DNA from: Vibrio agarivorans
GTDB lineage: Bacteria > Pseudomonadota > Gammaproteobacteria > Enterobacterales > Vibrionaceae
Direction: 5' to 3'
DNA: 64,000 bases
Assembly (NCBI RefSeq): GCF_030409635.1
Contig: NZ_JAUFQF010000004.1
Span: 2,266,241-2,330,240, forward strand
Shown here: piece after piece, positions 51,677 through 61,680 of the stretch
Position numbering within the stretch: the first letter of the stretch is position 1
How the letters are laid out: the number at the start of each line of letters is the position of its first letter
The notes under the pieces: generated by a model
Told to the model about the DNA's origin: nothing
The model's input: only the letters and a program-made list of their open reading frames with translations
The model's database searches: none
Made by a program: the position numbers and the translations under genes

Positions 51677-52888
51677 ATGACAACGTCAACTCAAAACACG
51701 ACTTCTACCGCTAACGCGTCTCTCAACTTTGTTTTGTTTATGGTACTCGGTGCCATCGGCGCACTCACACCTCTGGCTATCGACATGTACTTACCTGCGA
51801 TGCCGGATATTGCTCGAGATCTGAATGTGACTCCGGGCGAGGTGCAGATCACGTTGACCATGTACACAGCAGGCTTTGCACTTGGCCAGCTGATTCACGG
51901 CCCCATTTCTGATAGCTATGGCCGACGACCTGTATTGATTGGTGGCACGCTATTTTTCATGCTCGCGGCGATCATCAGTGCATCGGTATCTGATATTGAC
52001 TCATTGACTTATGTGCGTGCAGCGCAAGGGTTCGCGGGTGCAGCGGCAGCGGTGATCATCCAGGCGGTTGTGCGCGATATGTTTGAGCGTGAAGACTTTG
52101 CACGTGCCATGTCGTTTGTCACGTTGGTGATTACTATTGCGCCATTGATCGCTCCGATGATTGGTGGCTATATTGCCGTGTGGGTTGGATGGCGTGGTAT
52201 CTTTTGGGTGTTAGCCGCCTTTTCTATGTTGGTGATCGCTCTGGTTATGTGGCGTATCCCTGAAACACTGGCAGTAGAAAACCGCAGTCCGCTGAGATTT
52301 GGTACTACGCTACGTAACTACTTCCGACTCCTCAGTAACCCGGTCGCGATTGGCCTAATGTTCTGTGGCGCGTTTTCATTCTCTGGCATGTTTGCGTTTT
52401 TGACCGCGGGCTCATTTGTCTATATCGATATTTTTGGTGTAGAAACACAAGAGTTTGGTTATCTCTTTGGCCTGAATATTGTAGCGATGATCATTATGAC
52501 CAGTCTCAACGGCCGCTTCGTTAAGCGTGTCGGCTCGCACAATATGCTGCGCTTCGCTCTGAGTGTACAGCTGTTCGCTGGCTGTGGTTTGTTCATGGCA
52601 TGGTTATTTGACCTTGGCCTTTGGGGTATTGTGCCGTTTGTTGTGATGTTTATCGGCACCTTATCTACGATTGGTAGTAACACAATGGGCTTGCTGCTAA
52701 GTGGTTACCCTAATATGGCAGGAACCGCGGCTTCATTAGCAGGTACACTGCGTTTTGGTTTAGGCTCTATTATCGGTGTGATTGTGGCTAGCCTGCCTGG
52801 AGACGAAGTGTGGCCAATGCTTCTTATGATGACGGTGTGTGCTGTGTTGTCTGCAACCTTCTACCTTGTACTTTCTAGAAAGGCTTAA
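51677..52888 (+). CDS. bcr: Bcr/CflA-family multidrug efflux transporter
   Basis: 403 residues with 12 membrane segments, major facilitator superfamily. Motif A is GQLIHGPISDSYGRRPVLIGG, and DMYLPAMPDIARDLNV, then GAAAAVIIQAVVRDMFER, are specific to Bcr/CflA. In E. coli it exports bicyclomycin, sulfonamides and cysteine/dipeptides. It lies between rsuA and a DUF2913 gene with gaps of 6 and 3 bp, so they form one operon. Confidence 0.92.
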   Translation: MTTSTQNTTSTANASLNFVLFMVLGAIGALTPLAIDMYLPAMPDIARDLNVTPGEVQITLTMYTAGFALGQLIHGPISDSYGRRPVLIGGTLFFMLAAIISASVSDIDSLTYVRAAQGFAGAAAAVIIQAVVRDMFEREDFARAMSFVTLVITIAPLIAPMIGGYIAVWVGWRGIFWVLAAFSMLVIALVMWRIPETLAVENRSPLRFGTTLRNYFRLLSNPVAIGLMFCGAFSFSGMFAFLTAGSFVYIDIFGVETQEFGYLFGLNIVAMIIMTSLNGRFVKRVGSHNMLRFALSVQLFAGCGLFMAWLFDLGLWGIVPFVVMFIGTLSTIGSNTMGLLLSGYPNMAGTAASLAGTLRFGLGSIIGVIVASLPGDEVWPMLLMMTVCAVLSATFYLVLSRKA

Positions 52889-52891
52889 TTT

Positions 52892-53554
52892 ATGACTCTA
52901 TATACTCAAGACATTCAAAACGTGGTGAACAGTGCGTTAGATGAGTTAGCTGAACTGCATCGTCAAGGAAAAGCGGTTAATGCCCCTGTGGCGAACAACC
53001 TATTTTTAGTTCGATGGGTAACTAAAGCACTGAAACAGCAGCGCTTTGGCCGAGTCGTTAGCCAAGATTTGACGCGTTGGCAAAAGGCAGGTCGCTCGAA
53101 AGGGAATGATGCTGCGTTAGAGAGATTGTTCAAGCGTATCTCTGCTTATTACGCACAATTTTTTGCGCAAGATCCACAAGGCGCTCCAGTGACAGATGCG
53201 ATGATCGAGACTTTTCTTGATCAAATGATTGCCGAGAATTGGGATGTGTCGACATCCGAGCCTTTAGTGAATGCCGGTAAAGTACAATTCTTCAGTGAAG
53301 GCTTAAATTCACTGGCGTTGTGTGCTAACCAATGTGATGACTGCTTTGATGGTGAGCTGCTGGTGAAACCAATGAGTTGGTTTGTGCGTGGTAATCACGC
53401 ACAATTTGTAGAGATGGCAATGAAGGCAGGGTTTATGGTTCACAAAGTGACGGACTATAAGTCGAATGTGAAATACCACGGTGAGTATCTTGTCTTCCCT
53501 AATAACCAAGGCAACCAACTGGCAGAAATACCGCTAAACTTCAGCGCGGAATAA
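52892..53554 (+). CDS. DUF2913-type protein of unknown function
   Basis: 220 residues. Blocks such as VNAPVANNLFLVRWVTKALKQ, CANQCDDCF, LVKPMSWFVRGNHAQFVEMA and HGEYLVFPNNQGNQLAEIP fit what I recall of DUF2913. The CxxxCDDCF cysteines may bind metal. No membrane segment or signal. Third in the rsuA-bcr operon; a role is not predictable. It ends 10 bp from the convergent SDR gene. The family name is from memory. Confidence 0.65.
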   Translation: MTLYTQDIQNVVNSALDELAELHRQGKAVNAPVANNLFLVRWVTKALKQQRFGRVVSQDLTRWQKAGRSKGNDAALERLFKRISAYYAQFFAQDPQGAPVTDAMIETFLDQMIAENWDVSTSEPLVNAGKVQFFSEGLNSLALCANQCDDCFDGELLVKPMSWFVRGNHAQFVEMAMKAGFMVHKVTDYKSNVKYHGEYLVFPNNQGNQLAEIPLNFSAE

Positions 53555-53564
53555 TTGCATAACT

Positions 53565-55007
53565 TTAGCGTTTCTTATCAAGAGCGATGGCCTTTTTTGC
53601 GATCGCTCTTACCATTCCTCGAAAGATGAACAGGTGAGCGGGCATCATCGCGAACCAGTATAAAAGCCCGAGAAACCCTTTAGGGTGCCACCAAGCTGTC
53701 ACAGACAAACGTCGCTGATTACCTAAATCTTCCAACTGAACTTCTAAGCGACCTAAACCTGGCCCTCTCATACCAAACAGCAGTGACAGAAACTTAGGCT
53801 CATCAATGCGGATCACTTTCCACGAATCAATATGATCGCCGACCCGAAGTTCATCTCCTTTGGGTTGATGACGCACAGGGCGTCCACTACCAAAGAAAAT
53901 ATCCAGCCATTCTCTTAGACGCCATAGAGGGTTGGCAAAGAAATAGCCCTCTTTTTGACTGCCAAGCTTCTTGGCAACCTGCCATAAGGCACTGATAGAG
54001 GCCGGTGTGGTAAAACTTGCCCCTGCCTGTTTTGGGTAGTAACCGTAACCGGGTTGCCAGCGCTTTAAAGCCGTAGGATCGTAACCCCAAACATTAGAAC
54101 GAAGAAACTCGCCATCTTGATTAATGGAGTGCTCAACCGCCTGTTTAAATGGGATTAATGTTTGTGGGTATTTGGCGCGAATTTCTTGGTCGTTTGCAAT
54201 AAAGTCGTGATCTAAACCTGCAAGCAATGCTCTACCAACCGCAGCAGGCACAGAGGTGATGATGCTCAGCCAGTGAGAAGCCATCTTAGGGCTGAGTAGG
54301 GGCGTTGTGAAGATTCGAAAGGGTCGACCATTAGCTCTACAGATGATTTCAAACTGTTCTCTATACGTCATGGCATCGGGGCCTCCGACTTCATAGATAA
54401 TGTTATCTCTAGGCTGTTCATTAGCAATTGAGATTAGGTAGTGATTAAGATTGTCGAGTGCGATCGGGTTGGCTTTAGAGTCGACAGAAGTGGGTGTTAC
54501 TAGAATAGGTAGGTTCATCACAAAGTCGCGCATTATCTCATAAGCTGCAGAGCCTGGTCCGATAATCACTCCAGCACGAAGCTCTGTGATAGGAACCTTC
54601 GATTGACGCAGGATAGCCCCCGTTTCACGTCGCGCTTTTAGGTGTTCGGAATTTGCGGTTTGTGGTTGAATCGCACTAAGGTAGATAACGTGTTCGACGT
54701 GGCTGTGATTGAGCGCATTTTTCACGTTGACTGCCAGAGAGAGCTCATATTCGACAAAATCATAACCATGGGCCATGCCGTGAACGAGGAAAAACACCAA
54801 ATCATGTTGCGCGACAAGATTTTGTGTTGCTTCTGCATCAGCTAGATCGAGGTAGACGAGTGACAAATTAGGCGCGGGTTCAACGCGTGCCTTTAAGTAT
54901 TCTAGTTGCCTCGCTGCGCCCGTCACTTGATATCCGCGATGAACCAGCAATGGCAAAAGTTGTGAACCTATGTAACCAGATGCCCCAAGCACTAAAACTT
55001 TTTTCAT
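53565..55007 (-). CDS. NAD(P)-binding SDR protein with DUF2867 domain
   Basis: 480 residues. The Rossmann N-terminus has KKVLVLGASGYIGSQLLPLL (GxxGxxG), LVYLDLADAEA and YLSAIQPQTANSEHLKARRETG; it is an atypical short-chain dehydrogenase of the NmrA/extended group. The C-terminal half (about 300-480) carries DUF2867: FFANPLWRLREWLDIFFG, GDHIDSWKVIRIDEPKFLSLLFGMRGPG, ending in two hydrophobic segments (LLYWFAMMPAHLFIFRGMVR), so it may touch the membrane. AAGGAG precedes the ATG. Function unknown. Convergent with the DUF2913 gene. Confidence 0.85.
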   Translation of the reverse strand: MKKVLVLGASGYIGSQLLPLLVHRGYQVTGAARQLEYLKARVEPAPNLSLVYLDLADAEATQNLVAQHDLVFFLVHGMAHGYDFVEYELSLAVNVKNALNHSHVEHVIYLSAIQPQTANSEHLKARRETGAILRQSKVPITELRAGVIIGPGSAAYEIMRDFVMNLPILVTPTSVDSKANPIALDNLNHYLISIANEQPRDNIIYEVGGPDAMTYREQFEIICRANGRPFRIFTTPLLSPKMASHWLSIITSVPAAVGRALLAGLDHDFIANDQEIRAKYPQTLIPFKQAVEHSINQDGEFLRSNVWGYDPTALKRWQPGYGYYPKQAGASFTTPASISALWQVAKKLGSQKEGYFFANPLWRLREWLDIFFGSGRPVRHQPKGDELRVGDHIDSWKVIRIDEPKFLSLLFGMRGPGLGRLEVQLEDLGNQRRLSVTAWWHPKGFLGLLYWFAMMPAHLFIFRGMVRAIAKKAIALDKKR

Positions 55008-55249
55008 TTACGGTCACTCCTTAGACCAAAATTTAGAGAAGCCTATCAATTGTAAAATTACGTTATTCGATCAATCAGTTATCGCAATAAATTTACTCAC
55101 AGCACCACGATTTGAGGCGTATACTTCGTTAATGAATCAAAAGAACCTGAATTGCTTACTTCGTTAGCTCTCGAATTCATATTAGTACCAAGATTCAGCT
55201 GGCTTAAAAGCCATTTACCCATCAACATGTAATTTAAACGAGGTAGTGT

Positions 55250-56620
55250 GTGTCGACATACGCATTAGTGTTACGCCATTTAGACAAAGATTTTCTGCGC
55301 AAGTTAATCGCCATAGCGTTACCTATCACATTGCAAAATATCATGTTTTCTAGTCGAAGCTTAGTCGATGTGATGATGTTAGGGCAACTCGGAGAATATG
55401 AAATTGCAGCGGTCGGCATAGCAGCGCGAGCCACTTTTGTTTCGACAATCATGCTGGTGGGAGTGACAACCGGTGGCGCACTGCTCACTGCTCAGTATTG
55501 GGGAAGTGGTAATAGAGAAGGAGTGAGGCAAAGTACCGCACTCACTTGGTTAGTCTCAATGGCGTTTGCTGCAATCACGGTATTAATATTTTTACTGTTC
55601 CCACATCAAATCATGGGTGTAACCACTGATTCGCAACAAGTGATAGAGTTGGGAGCTCAGTACCTGATTATTACATCGGTGACTATGTTTGTGGTGGCTT
55701 GCGGCGCAAGTATGGCCGTTGGCTTACGCGCGGTGCACAAACCGGGCTTAAGCACCTTATTTAGTGGTGTGGGGATCGTCGCCAATATTTTCCTTAATTG
55801 GGTGCTGATTTTTGGTCATTTGGGCTTTCCAAAGTTAGGCATAGTCGGGGCCGCTATCGCTACAGTTATCAGTGGCTTCATTGAGATTGCCTGCTTATAT
55901 GGCTATCTCTACGGCAAGAAGCATCTGCTGGCGTTTGGCAAGGTTGACATTGTTGCAGTACTCAAAAAAGAGAAGGTGCGAAAATTCCTGTCACTCTCAA
56001 TGCCAACCACGTTCAATTTCTTAGCTTGGTCAGGCGGCTTGTTCGCTTATCAAGCCATTATGGGTCAGACCGGAGTTCAAGGGTTGGCTGCATTGGCAGT
56101 GATGACCCCAATCGAGTCTATGTCATTAGCGCTAATGATTGGGCTTTCTTCGTCAGGTGCAGTGCTAGTAGGAAATCAATTAGGCGCCAATAAGCATGAT
56201 GAGGTTTATTATCAAGCGCTCGGTATTACCGCGATTAACATTGCGACCTCGATTCTTGTCGCACTCGTGGTGTATCTGCTAAGAGCCCCAATTCTTGACG
56301 CCTTCAGTGCGCTCACTCCAGAGACAAGAGCACTCTCAGATAAGTTCATGGTGATCTTGTGTATTGGTATTTTTGTCCGCTCAGTGCCGATGATGGCAAT
56401 CAATGGCATCTTGCGGGCTGGCGGAGACGTGAAGTTTTGTTTGTATCAAGATTTGGTCGCGCAGTGGCTAATCGGTATTCCTTGTGCAGCATTGGCGGCT
56501 GCATTGCTGGTTTGGCCACCTGAGTGGGTTTATGCCTTGTTCTTACTTGAAGAGGTCGTTAAGTGGATAGGGTCGATTCCCCGAATTAAAAGCAAAAAAT
56601 GGATTAGGAACATACTTTGA
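55250..56620 (+). CDS. MATE-family multidrug/toxin exporter
   Basis: 456 residues with 12 hydrophobic segments. The start is GTG 55250, with GAGG upstream. MATE features: ITLQNIMFSSRSLVDVMMLGQLGEYEIAAVGIA in helices 1-2 (with the conserved Asp), GASMAVGLRAVHKPGLSTLF, GIVGAAIATVISGFIEIACL, and the repeat in the second half (GLSSSGAVLVGNQLGANKHD). Exports cations by Na+ or H+ antiport. Family of NorM/DinF is not resolved. Monocistronic; no regulator next to it. Confidence 0.88.
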   Translation: MSTYALVLRHLDKDFLRKLIAIALPITLQNIMFSSRSLVDVMMLGQLGEYEIAAVGIAARATFVSTIMLVGVTTGGALLTAQYWGSGNREGVRQSTALTWLVSMAFAAITVLIFLLFPHQIMGVTTDSQQVIELGAQYLIITSVTMFVVACGASMAVGLRAVHKPGLSTLFSGVGIVANIFLNWVLIFGHLGFPKLGIVGAAIATVISGFIEIACLYGYLYGKKHLLAFGKVDIVAVLKKEKVRKFLSLSMPTTFNFLAWSGGLFAYQAIMGQTGVQGLAALAVMTPIESMSLALMIGLSSSGAVLVGNQLGANKHDEVYYQALGITAINIATSILVALVVYLLRAPILDAFSALTPETRALSDKFMVILCIGIFVRSVPMMAINGILRAGGDVKFCLYQDLVAQWLIGIPCAALAAALLVWPPEWVYALFLLEEVVKWIGSIPRIKSKKWIRNIL

Positions 56621-56729
56621 GTCACATCAACTAGCATAAAGTGATTTTTTGACATCATTGAGAGGTGAACAATCTACACAGCAAATCAATCATTTGCGGC
56701 TAACTACGTGCTTTGACATTTAAGGTTGA

Positions 56730-56757
56730 GCATTTTGTGATCTAGTGTGCAAAATGC
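56730..56757. repeat. 8-bp inverted repeat before the YbbAP-like operon
   Basis: GCATTTTG (56730-56737) and CAAAATGC (56750-56757) around 12 bases. No T-run. Could be an operator or a weak terminator for the MATE gene. Confidence 0.35.
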
Positions 56758-56822
56758 TTCCTAGTCGGTGGATTTTAGTGTAGATTCTCACCCCGGAGAA
56801 AAGTCATCACACGAGCGGTTTA

Positions 56823-57494
56823 ATGTTACAACTGACCAACTTAAGCAAAGGATATGTCGACGGGGGAGAGTTTTACCCTGTACTGCAAGGTGCAGAATTG
56901 ACGTTGGCTCAAGGTGAGCAGATGGCATTGATGGGTGAGAGTGGCTCCGGTAAGAGTACGCTGCTTAACCTAATCGCAGGCCTTGATACGGTCGATGACG
57001 GTCAAATCCAGTTTCCAAAATTTGCGATGCACGATGTGCAAGAGCACCAAAGAACCGCTTATCGTCGAAATAATATCGGTCTAATCTTCCAGCAGTTTAA
57101 TCTTCTTCCTACACTCAATATTGCCGATAACATCCGTTTTTGTCGTCAATTAAAGGGACTGCCTGAAGACCAAGCACTTTGGCGACAAATCCTTTCCGTC
57201 TTGGACCTCATGCCTTTGCTAGGTCGTTACCCAGAAGAAATTTCAGGTGGTCAGCAGCAAAGAGCAGCGATAGCACGAGCGCTCTACCTAGAACCCAAAC
57301 TGCTATTGGCCGATGAGCCGACAGGGAGTTTGGATGAGCGAAATGCTGAAGCGGTGATGCGACTGCTGACGAATTTGACGCGAGATTTAGAGTGCACATT
57401 GCTGCTGGTCACACACAGTGAGAAAGTCGCCAATCACTTGTCAGGGCGCGTGCGTTTGCAAGGAGGGCAGCTACATGTCATGGCCCGTAGTTAA
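56823..57494 (+). CDS. ABC transporter ATP-binding protein, YbbA/LolD type
   Basis: 223 residues. Walker A GESGSGKST, Q-loop LIFQQFNLLPTLNIADNIRFC, signature ISGGQQQRAAIARAL, Walker B LLLADEPTGSLDERN and H-loop VTHSEKVA are intact; FQQFNLLPTL and DEPTGSLD are typical of LolD/YbbA/MacB (type VII) systems. It overlaps the permease by 20 bp, so the pair is coupled. These ATPases drive mechanotransmission to extract lipids or proteins from the membrane. Confidence 0.88.
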   Translation: MLQLTNLSKGYVDGGEFYPVLQGAELTLAQGEQMALMGESGSGKSTLLNLIAGLDTVDDGQIQFPKFAMHDVQEHQRTAYRRNNIGLIFQQFNLLPTLNIADNIRFCRQLKGLPEDQALWRQILSVLDLMPLLGRYPEEISGGQQQRAAIARALYLEPKLLLADEPTGSLDERNAEAVMRLLTNLTRDLECTLLLVTHSEKVANHLSGRVRLQGGQLHVMARS

Positions 57495-59928
57495 AGCGCT
57501 ACTCGGTCACTATCATCGCCACCCATTCCAAGTTATTCTCGTCGCGTTAGGGCTGATTCTTGGTGTTTCTCTATTGGTTGGTGTTACGGCGATCAATAAC
57601 CACGCACGAGATAGCTACGAAAATGGGGACCAACTGTTTTCGAGTCCAATTCCTTACCTTATTCGTACTACTGAACCGAACGGCGTTCTACCAAAGTCTC
57701 TCTATTCTGAGCTTCGCGATGAAGCATTCGAACAATGCACCCCATTTGATTTTGTCAGCCTTCGCAGCGCTGAAGGTGAAGATATCAATATCGTTGGCGT
57801 TGATCCGCTGTTTATGACGCGTTTTAATCAGCGATTTGAAATTGCCGAAGCACCACATCTTCCTAAAGCCACCCATCCATTCCCAATTTTGGTTACCGAT
57901 GATTTTGCCCAATTGATGAACTGGGGTGCCGGAAATCTCATTCGCCTTGATGATGGCTCTTTTATTGGGCCGGTGATTATCGACAATGAGGATTTCCTCA
58001 ATAGTTCACAAATCGTTGCCGATAGCAACTTACTGCGTGGCCTGCAGCGCAAAAGCGACCTTACATTTATCGGCTGTGGTGAGATGTCAGTCGATAAGTT
58101 GACGATTTTAAAAACTCGCCTGCCTGATGGCGTAATGCTGACACGAAATTCTAGAGCAGAGCTAGAGTCGATTACTCAAGCCTTCCATATGAATTTAAAA
58201 GCGCTAGGAATGCTCTCATTCCTCGTAGGCTTATTTATTTTCTATCAAGCAATTTCATTGTCGATGATTCAAAGACAGACGCTTGTGGGCTCATTACGTC
58301 AATTGGGCGTGTCTAATCTACAGCTGATTCAGTCAATGCTCATTGAGCTACTTGTGCTCGTTACAGTATGTTGGGTGGTGGGTAATGCGTTTGGTCTTAT
58401 TTTGGCCAATCAGCTAATGCCTTCTGTCTCTTCCGGCCTTGGCTATCTTTACGGCGCGAGTATGAGTCTTAATGTCAGCTGGTCATGGGACACTGGCTTG
58501 TATAGCTTAATGTTGACTGCGATTGGTGCTGGGCTTGCGTGCGCATGGCCGCTGGTTCGACTGTTAAGGTCTCAGCCTATTCGCCTGACATCAAAACTGT
58601 CATTGGTGCGTTTTGCAGGTAGAGAATTTACCTTACAGGCGGCATTGTCTTGCGTGTTTACGGTCGCGGCCATCGCTATATTTCAAGCTCCTGAGTCTAA
58701 CGAATCGGGTTTTGCGATTATTGCCTTAATGCTGCTTAGTGTGGCGATGTTCACGCCTTTTTTGCTGTGGCATCTTTTCCAGAGTTTTTCATTCAGTTTA
58801 CGCTGGGTCAAAGTACGTTGGTTCTTTGCTGATGCGGCGGCTAGTATGAGTTATCGCGGCGTTGCAACGATGGCCTTTATGCTTTCGATGGCTGCCAATA
58901 TTGGGGTTGAAACTCTGGTAGGAAGCTTCCGTCATACAACCGATGAGTGGTTAACGCAAAAGCTTGCATCTGATGTATATGTTTACCCCTATGCTAAAAC
59001 CGCTCCGACGTTGAGCCGTTGGCTAAAAGCTCAACCAGAAGTTGAAGAAGTGTGGTGGCGCTGGGAACGCGATGTTGCGACTGATTTAGGGCAGGCTCAG
59101 GTGGTCAGTAGCGGTACATCGCAAGGTGAACATGATGCGCTAGCCGTGAAGCTTGGTATCCCAAAATATTGGCAAAACCTGCATTATTCGCGTGGTGTGA
59201 TGGTGAGTGAATCTATGTCACTGAAACTTGATATCCGACCAGGCGATTATATCAATCTCGGCGCGGATTTTGGTGATGGTTGGTTGGTTACCGGGGTTTA
59301 TTACGATTACGGTAACCCGTTTAATCAAGTGGTGATGTCGCACCGTAACTGGTTAGCAGCCTATGAAGGGCAGGGCAATATTACTTTAGGCGTGAATTTA
59401 GCGGATAATATCGATAAACGTGAGTTAAAACGTCGATTGATGCAGAACTTCGATTTAGGCGCAGACCGTATTGTCAATAACAAGACGATTCATACCCAAG
59501 CTTTGACCGCATTTGACAGAACGTTTGTGATTGCAGACACGCTGGGTAACATCACCCTAATCATCGCGATTGTCGGGATCTTTTTTGCTACCTTAGCGGG
59601 AGAGTCCTCGCGCCAGAAACAGTTCTCTTTGCTTCGCTGTTTCGGTATCTCGGGCAAAGAACTGGTATTCGTTGGTGGTTTACAACTGTTGGTGTTTGGT
59701 TTCATTTCGATACTGATTGCGGTACCACTAGGCTTAACGTTGGCACAGCTTGTTGTTGATATCATCATTAGGCAGTCTTTTGGTTGGACGCTGCAGCTCT
59801 ACTTTGAACCTGCAATTTACCTCAATACCGTTGTACTGGCGCTGGTTGCTCTCGTGATCGCAGGGATACTACCGGTGGCGAGATTGCTACGCCTAACACC
59901 GATGCAGTCACTGCGAGAGTCACTCTAA
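57475..59928 (+). CDS. FtsX-like ABC permease, YbbP type
   Basis: 817 residues from ATG 57475 (GGAGGG before it); the frame opens earlier inside the ATPase gene. Two FtsX units: an N-terminal helix, a periplasmic domain (about 50-245), a first helix bundle (MLSFLVGLFIFYQAISLSMIQRQTLVGSLRQLG onward), additional helices to about 490, a second periplasmic domain, and a final bundle (LGNITLIIAIVGIFFATLAGESSRQKQFSLLRCFGISGKEL, ALVALVIAGILPVARLLRLTPMQSL). The size and duplication are like YbbP. The substrate is unknown; YbbAP in E. coli has recently been linked to lipid handling in the envelope. No TesA or adaptor gene is next to it. Confidence 0.85.
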   Translation: MSWPVVKALLGHYHRHPFQVILVALGLILGVSLLVGVTAINNHARDSYENGDQLFSSPIPYLIRTTEPNGVLPKSLYSELRDEAFEQCTPFDFVSLRSAEGEDINIVGVDPLFMTRFNQRFEIAEAPHLPKATHPFPILVTDDFAQLMNWGAGNLIRLDDGSFIGPVIIDNEDFLNSSQIVADSNLLRGLQRKSDLTFIGCGEMSVDKLTILKTRLPDGVMLTRNSRAELESITQAFHMNLKALGMLSFLVGLFIFYQAISLSMIQRQTLVGSLRQLGVSNLQLIQSMLIELLVLVTVCWVVGNAFGLILANQLMPSVSSGLGYLYGASMSLNVSWSWDTGLYSLMLTAIGAGLACAWPLVRLLRSQPIRLTSKLSLVRFAGREFTLQAALSCVFTVAAIAIFQAPESNESGFAIIALMLLSVAMFTPFLLWHLFQSFSFSLRWVKVRWFFADAAASMSYRGVATMAFMLSMAANIGVETLVGSFRHTTDEWLTQKLASDVYVYPYAKTAPTLSRWLKAQPEVEEVWWRWERDVATDLGQAQVVSSGTSQGEHDALAVKLGIPKYWQNLHYSRGVMVSESMSLKLDIRPGDYINLGADFGDGWLVTGVYYDYGNPFNQVVMSHRNWLAAYEGQGNITLGVNLADNIDKRELKRRLMQNFDLGADRIVNNKTIHTQALTAFDRTFVIADTLGNITLIIAIVGIFFATLAGESSRQKQFSLLRCFGISGKELVFVGGLQLLVFGFISILIAVPLGLTLAQLVVDIIIRQSFGWTLQLYFEPAIYLNTVVLALVALVIAGILPVARLLRLTPMQSLRESL

Positions 59929-60011
59929 GTTTCAGATACCACTATAAAATTGTAATCAATTGTAACTGTGCGGCAACATTTGTAACTTTGCTTTTCATTG
60001 CGAGCTACACT

Positions 60012-60072
60012 TTAGGCTGGTGTTTTACACCAGTTTAGGGGTATTTCGTTAGCTTATTTCACTTCGGTGAAA
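60012..60072 (+). promoter_or_regulatory. Structured leader of nhaA (possible ion-responsive RNA)
   Basis: Hairpin 1: CTGGTGT / ACACCAG (60017-60023 and 60027-60033), extendable to 12 bp with G-T pairs. A single-stranded G-rich segment follows (GGGGTATTTCGTTAGC). Hairpin 2: TTTCAC / GTGAAA with a TTCG loop (60057-60072). It ends about 30 bp before the nhaA start. nhaA leaders in some proteobacteria carry Li+/Na+ riboswitches; I cannot confirm that class from sequence alone. Confidence 0.45.
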
Positions 60073-60103
60073 GGGCGTTTTATTGATAAGGAAAGCAAAG
60101 ATT

Positions 60104-61279
60104 ATGGTAAAAGTCTTACGTAATTTTGTGAAGTCCGAGTCATCCGGTGGTGTGTTGCTAATTATTGCGACCATTGCTGCTATGACGTTGGCAAACAGTT
60201 CTTTTAGTGATGTTTATCACGCCTTTCTCCACAGTTATTTTCTCGGTATGCCGATCAGTCACTGGATTAACGATGGCTTAATGGCCATTTTCTTCTTGTT
60301 GATTGGTTTGGAAGTAAAGCGTGAGCTATTAAAAGGGGCACTTAAAACCCGAGAAATGGCTCTGTTTCCCGCTATTGCTGCATTAGGTGGCATGGTAGTT
60401 CCCGCTCTTGTTTACGTCCTTTTTAACTACCAAAACCCCGAAGCACTTGCTGGTTGGGCAATTCCGGCAGCAACAGACATCGCATTCGCGCTTGGCGTGA
60501 TGGCATTGCTGGGTGATAAGGTGCCAGTGAACCTTAAGGTTTTCTTGCTGGCGCTCGCTATCATTGACGATCTTGGCGCCATTGTGATCATCGCACTTTT
60601 CTATACCAGCGATCTTTCAACGGTTGCATTATTAGCGAGTGTGGCGTCTACGTGTTTATTGTTTTATATGAACATAAAGAAGGTACACTCGATAGTCGCG
60701 TATCTAGTGGTTGGGTTGATCTTATGGGGCGCAGTCATGGCATCAGGTATCCATGCCACAATTGCAGGTGTATTAGTTGGCTTTGCCATCCCTCTGCGTC
60801 TGAAAAAAGAGGATTACACTAAGCCGTTAGCGCCACTTGAGGTGCTGGAGCATAAGCTCAACCCTTATGTGGTGTTCATTATTTTACCTCTATTCGCGCT
60901 GACCAATGCAGGTATCACGTTAACCGATGTCTCAGTTGAAGGGTTAACGTCGATGGTGCCTATGGGCATCGCGATGGGTTTGATGGTTGGTAAACCGATA
61001 GGCATCACGCTATTTTGCTGGCTTTCGATTCGGTTAGGGTTGGCGAAACTGCCTGCTGGGACTAATTTTGGTCAGGTAGTGGCGGTATCCATGCTGTGTG
61101 GTATTGGATTTACGATGTCAATTTTCATCTCTTCGTTAGCGTTTACCGGAGAAACCTTGATTTTTGAAACGTACGCACGACTTGGCATCTTGATGGGGTC
61201 TAGCCTTTCAGCGATTACAGGGTTCACCATTTTATGGTGGGCGTTGCGTCCCAATCAGCAAACTGTTTTGCAAGATTAG
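60104..61279 (+). CDS. nhaA: Na+/H+ antiporter NhaA
   Basis: 391 residues from ATG 60104 with AAGGAA upstream; 12 membrane segments. The ion-binding pair is the double Asp in [18 protein letters not shown]; the proximal [14 protein letters not shown] provides the other conserved Asp. [12 protein letters not shown] and [19 protein letters not shown] are also diagnostic. It exports Na+ or Li+ in exchange for protons at high pH. The presence of the mrp operon 400 bp downstream makes this a sodium-handling locus. Confidence 0.95.
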   Translation: MVKVLRNFVKSESSGGVLLIIATIAAMTLANSSFSDVYHAFLHSYFLGMPISHWINDGLMAIFFLLIGLEVKRELLKGALKTREMALFPAIAALGGMVVPALVYVLFNYQNPEALAGWAIPAATDIAFALGVMALLGDKVPVNLKVFLLALAIIDDLGAIVIIALFYTSDLSTVALLASVASTCLLFYMNIKKVHSIVAYLVVGLILWGAVMASGIHATIAGVLVGFAIPLRLKKEDYTKPLAPLEVLEHKLNPYVVFIILPLFALTNAGITLTDVSVEGLTSMVPMGIAMGLMVGKPIGITLFCWLSIRLGLAKLPAGTNFGQVVAVSMLCGIGFTMSIFISSLAFTGETLIFETYARLGILMGSSLSAITGFTILWWALRPNQQTVLQD

Positions 61280-61325
61280 GTCATTTCCCAGTAACAAGTT
61301 AGCAAAAAATGCGGCAATATCACTC

Positions 61326-61361
61326 AAAGCCATAACGTTATTGTTATGGCTTTTGTTTTTT
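61326..61361 (+). terminator. Terminator of nhaA
   Basis: AAAGCCATAAC and GTTATGGCTTT pair perfectly around six bases, followed by a T-rich tract. Confidence 0.9.
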
Positions 61362-61638
61362 TATTTATACTACTTATTAAGTTGGGCTGAGAAATGTAAC
61401 GGAAATGTCTTGGCTTAAACTAATTGCGTTGTTTTAGTGATTATATGTAGGTTTTTCCGATGTTTGGGCTCACAACAAGCGAATATCTTTCTAGACACTT
61501 CAGCACTAGAATTTGACCTACGTCAACCTATCGCTATAGGTATGACAAATAACAATAAAGTTGTGTTAACTACAGCAACAATTATCAATAAGGTAACAGG
61601 AAACCGAGGATTGGTTTTCTTATCTATTTTTGGGAATC
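61362..61638. other. mrp promoter region without a gene
   Basis: 277 AT-rich bases. A 75-codon frame in this stretch (61437-61664) has no ribosome binding site and no resemblance to a family. It should hold the mrp promoter. Confidence 0.4.
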
Positions 61639-61662
61639 ACCCTTTTCGCAAGGCGAGAGGGT
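61639..61662 (+). promoter_or_regulatory. Hairpin directly in front of the mrp ribosome binding site
   Basis: ACCCT (61639-61643) pairs with AGGGT (61658-61662), with TCGC/GCGA inside, loop about AAG. It ends five bases before GGAGG (61667-61671), so its formation could regulate start access. Not recognisable as a known riboswitch. Confidence 0.4.
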
Positions 61663-61680
61663 AAACGGAGGCTTTCATTA

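Noticed and set aside
61437..61664. 75-codon frame before mnhA
   Set aside because: No ribosome binding site or recognisable residues, and it runs into the leader hairpin.
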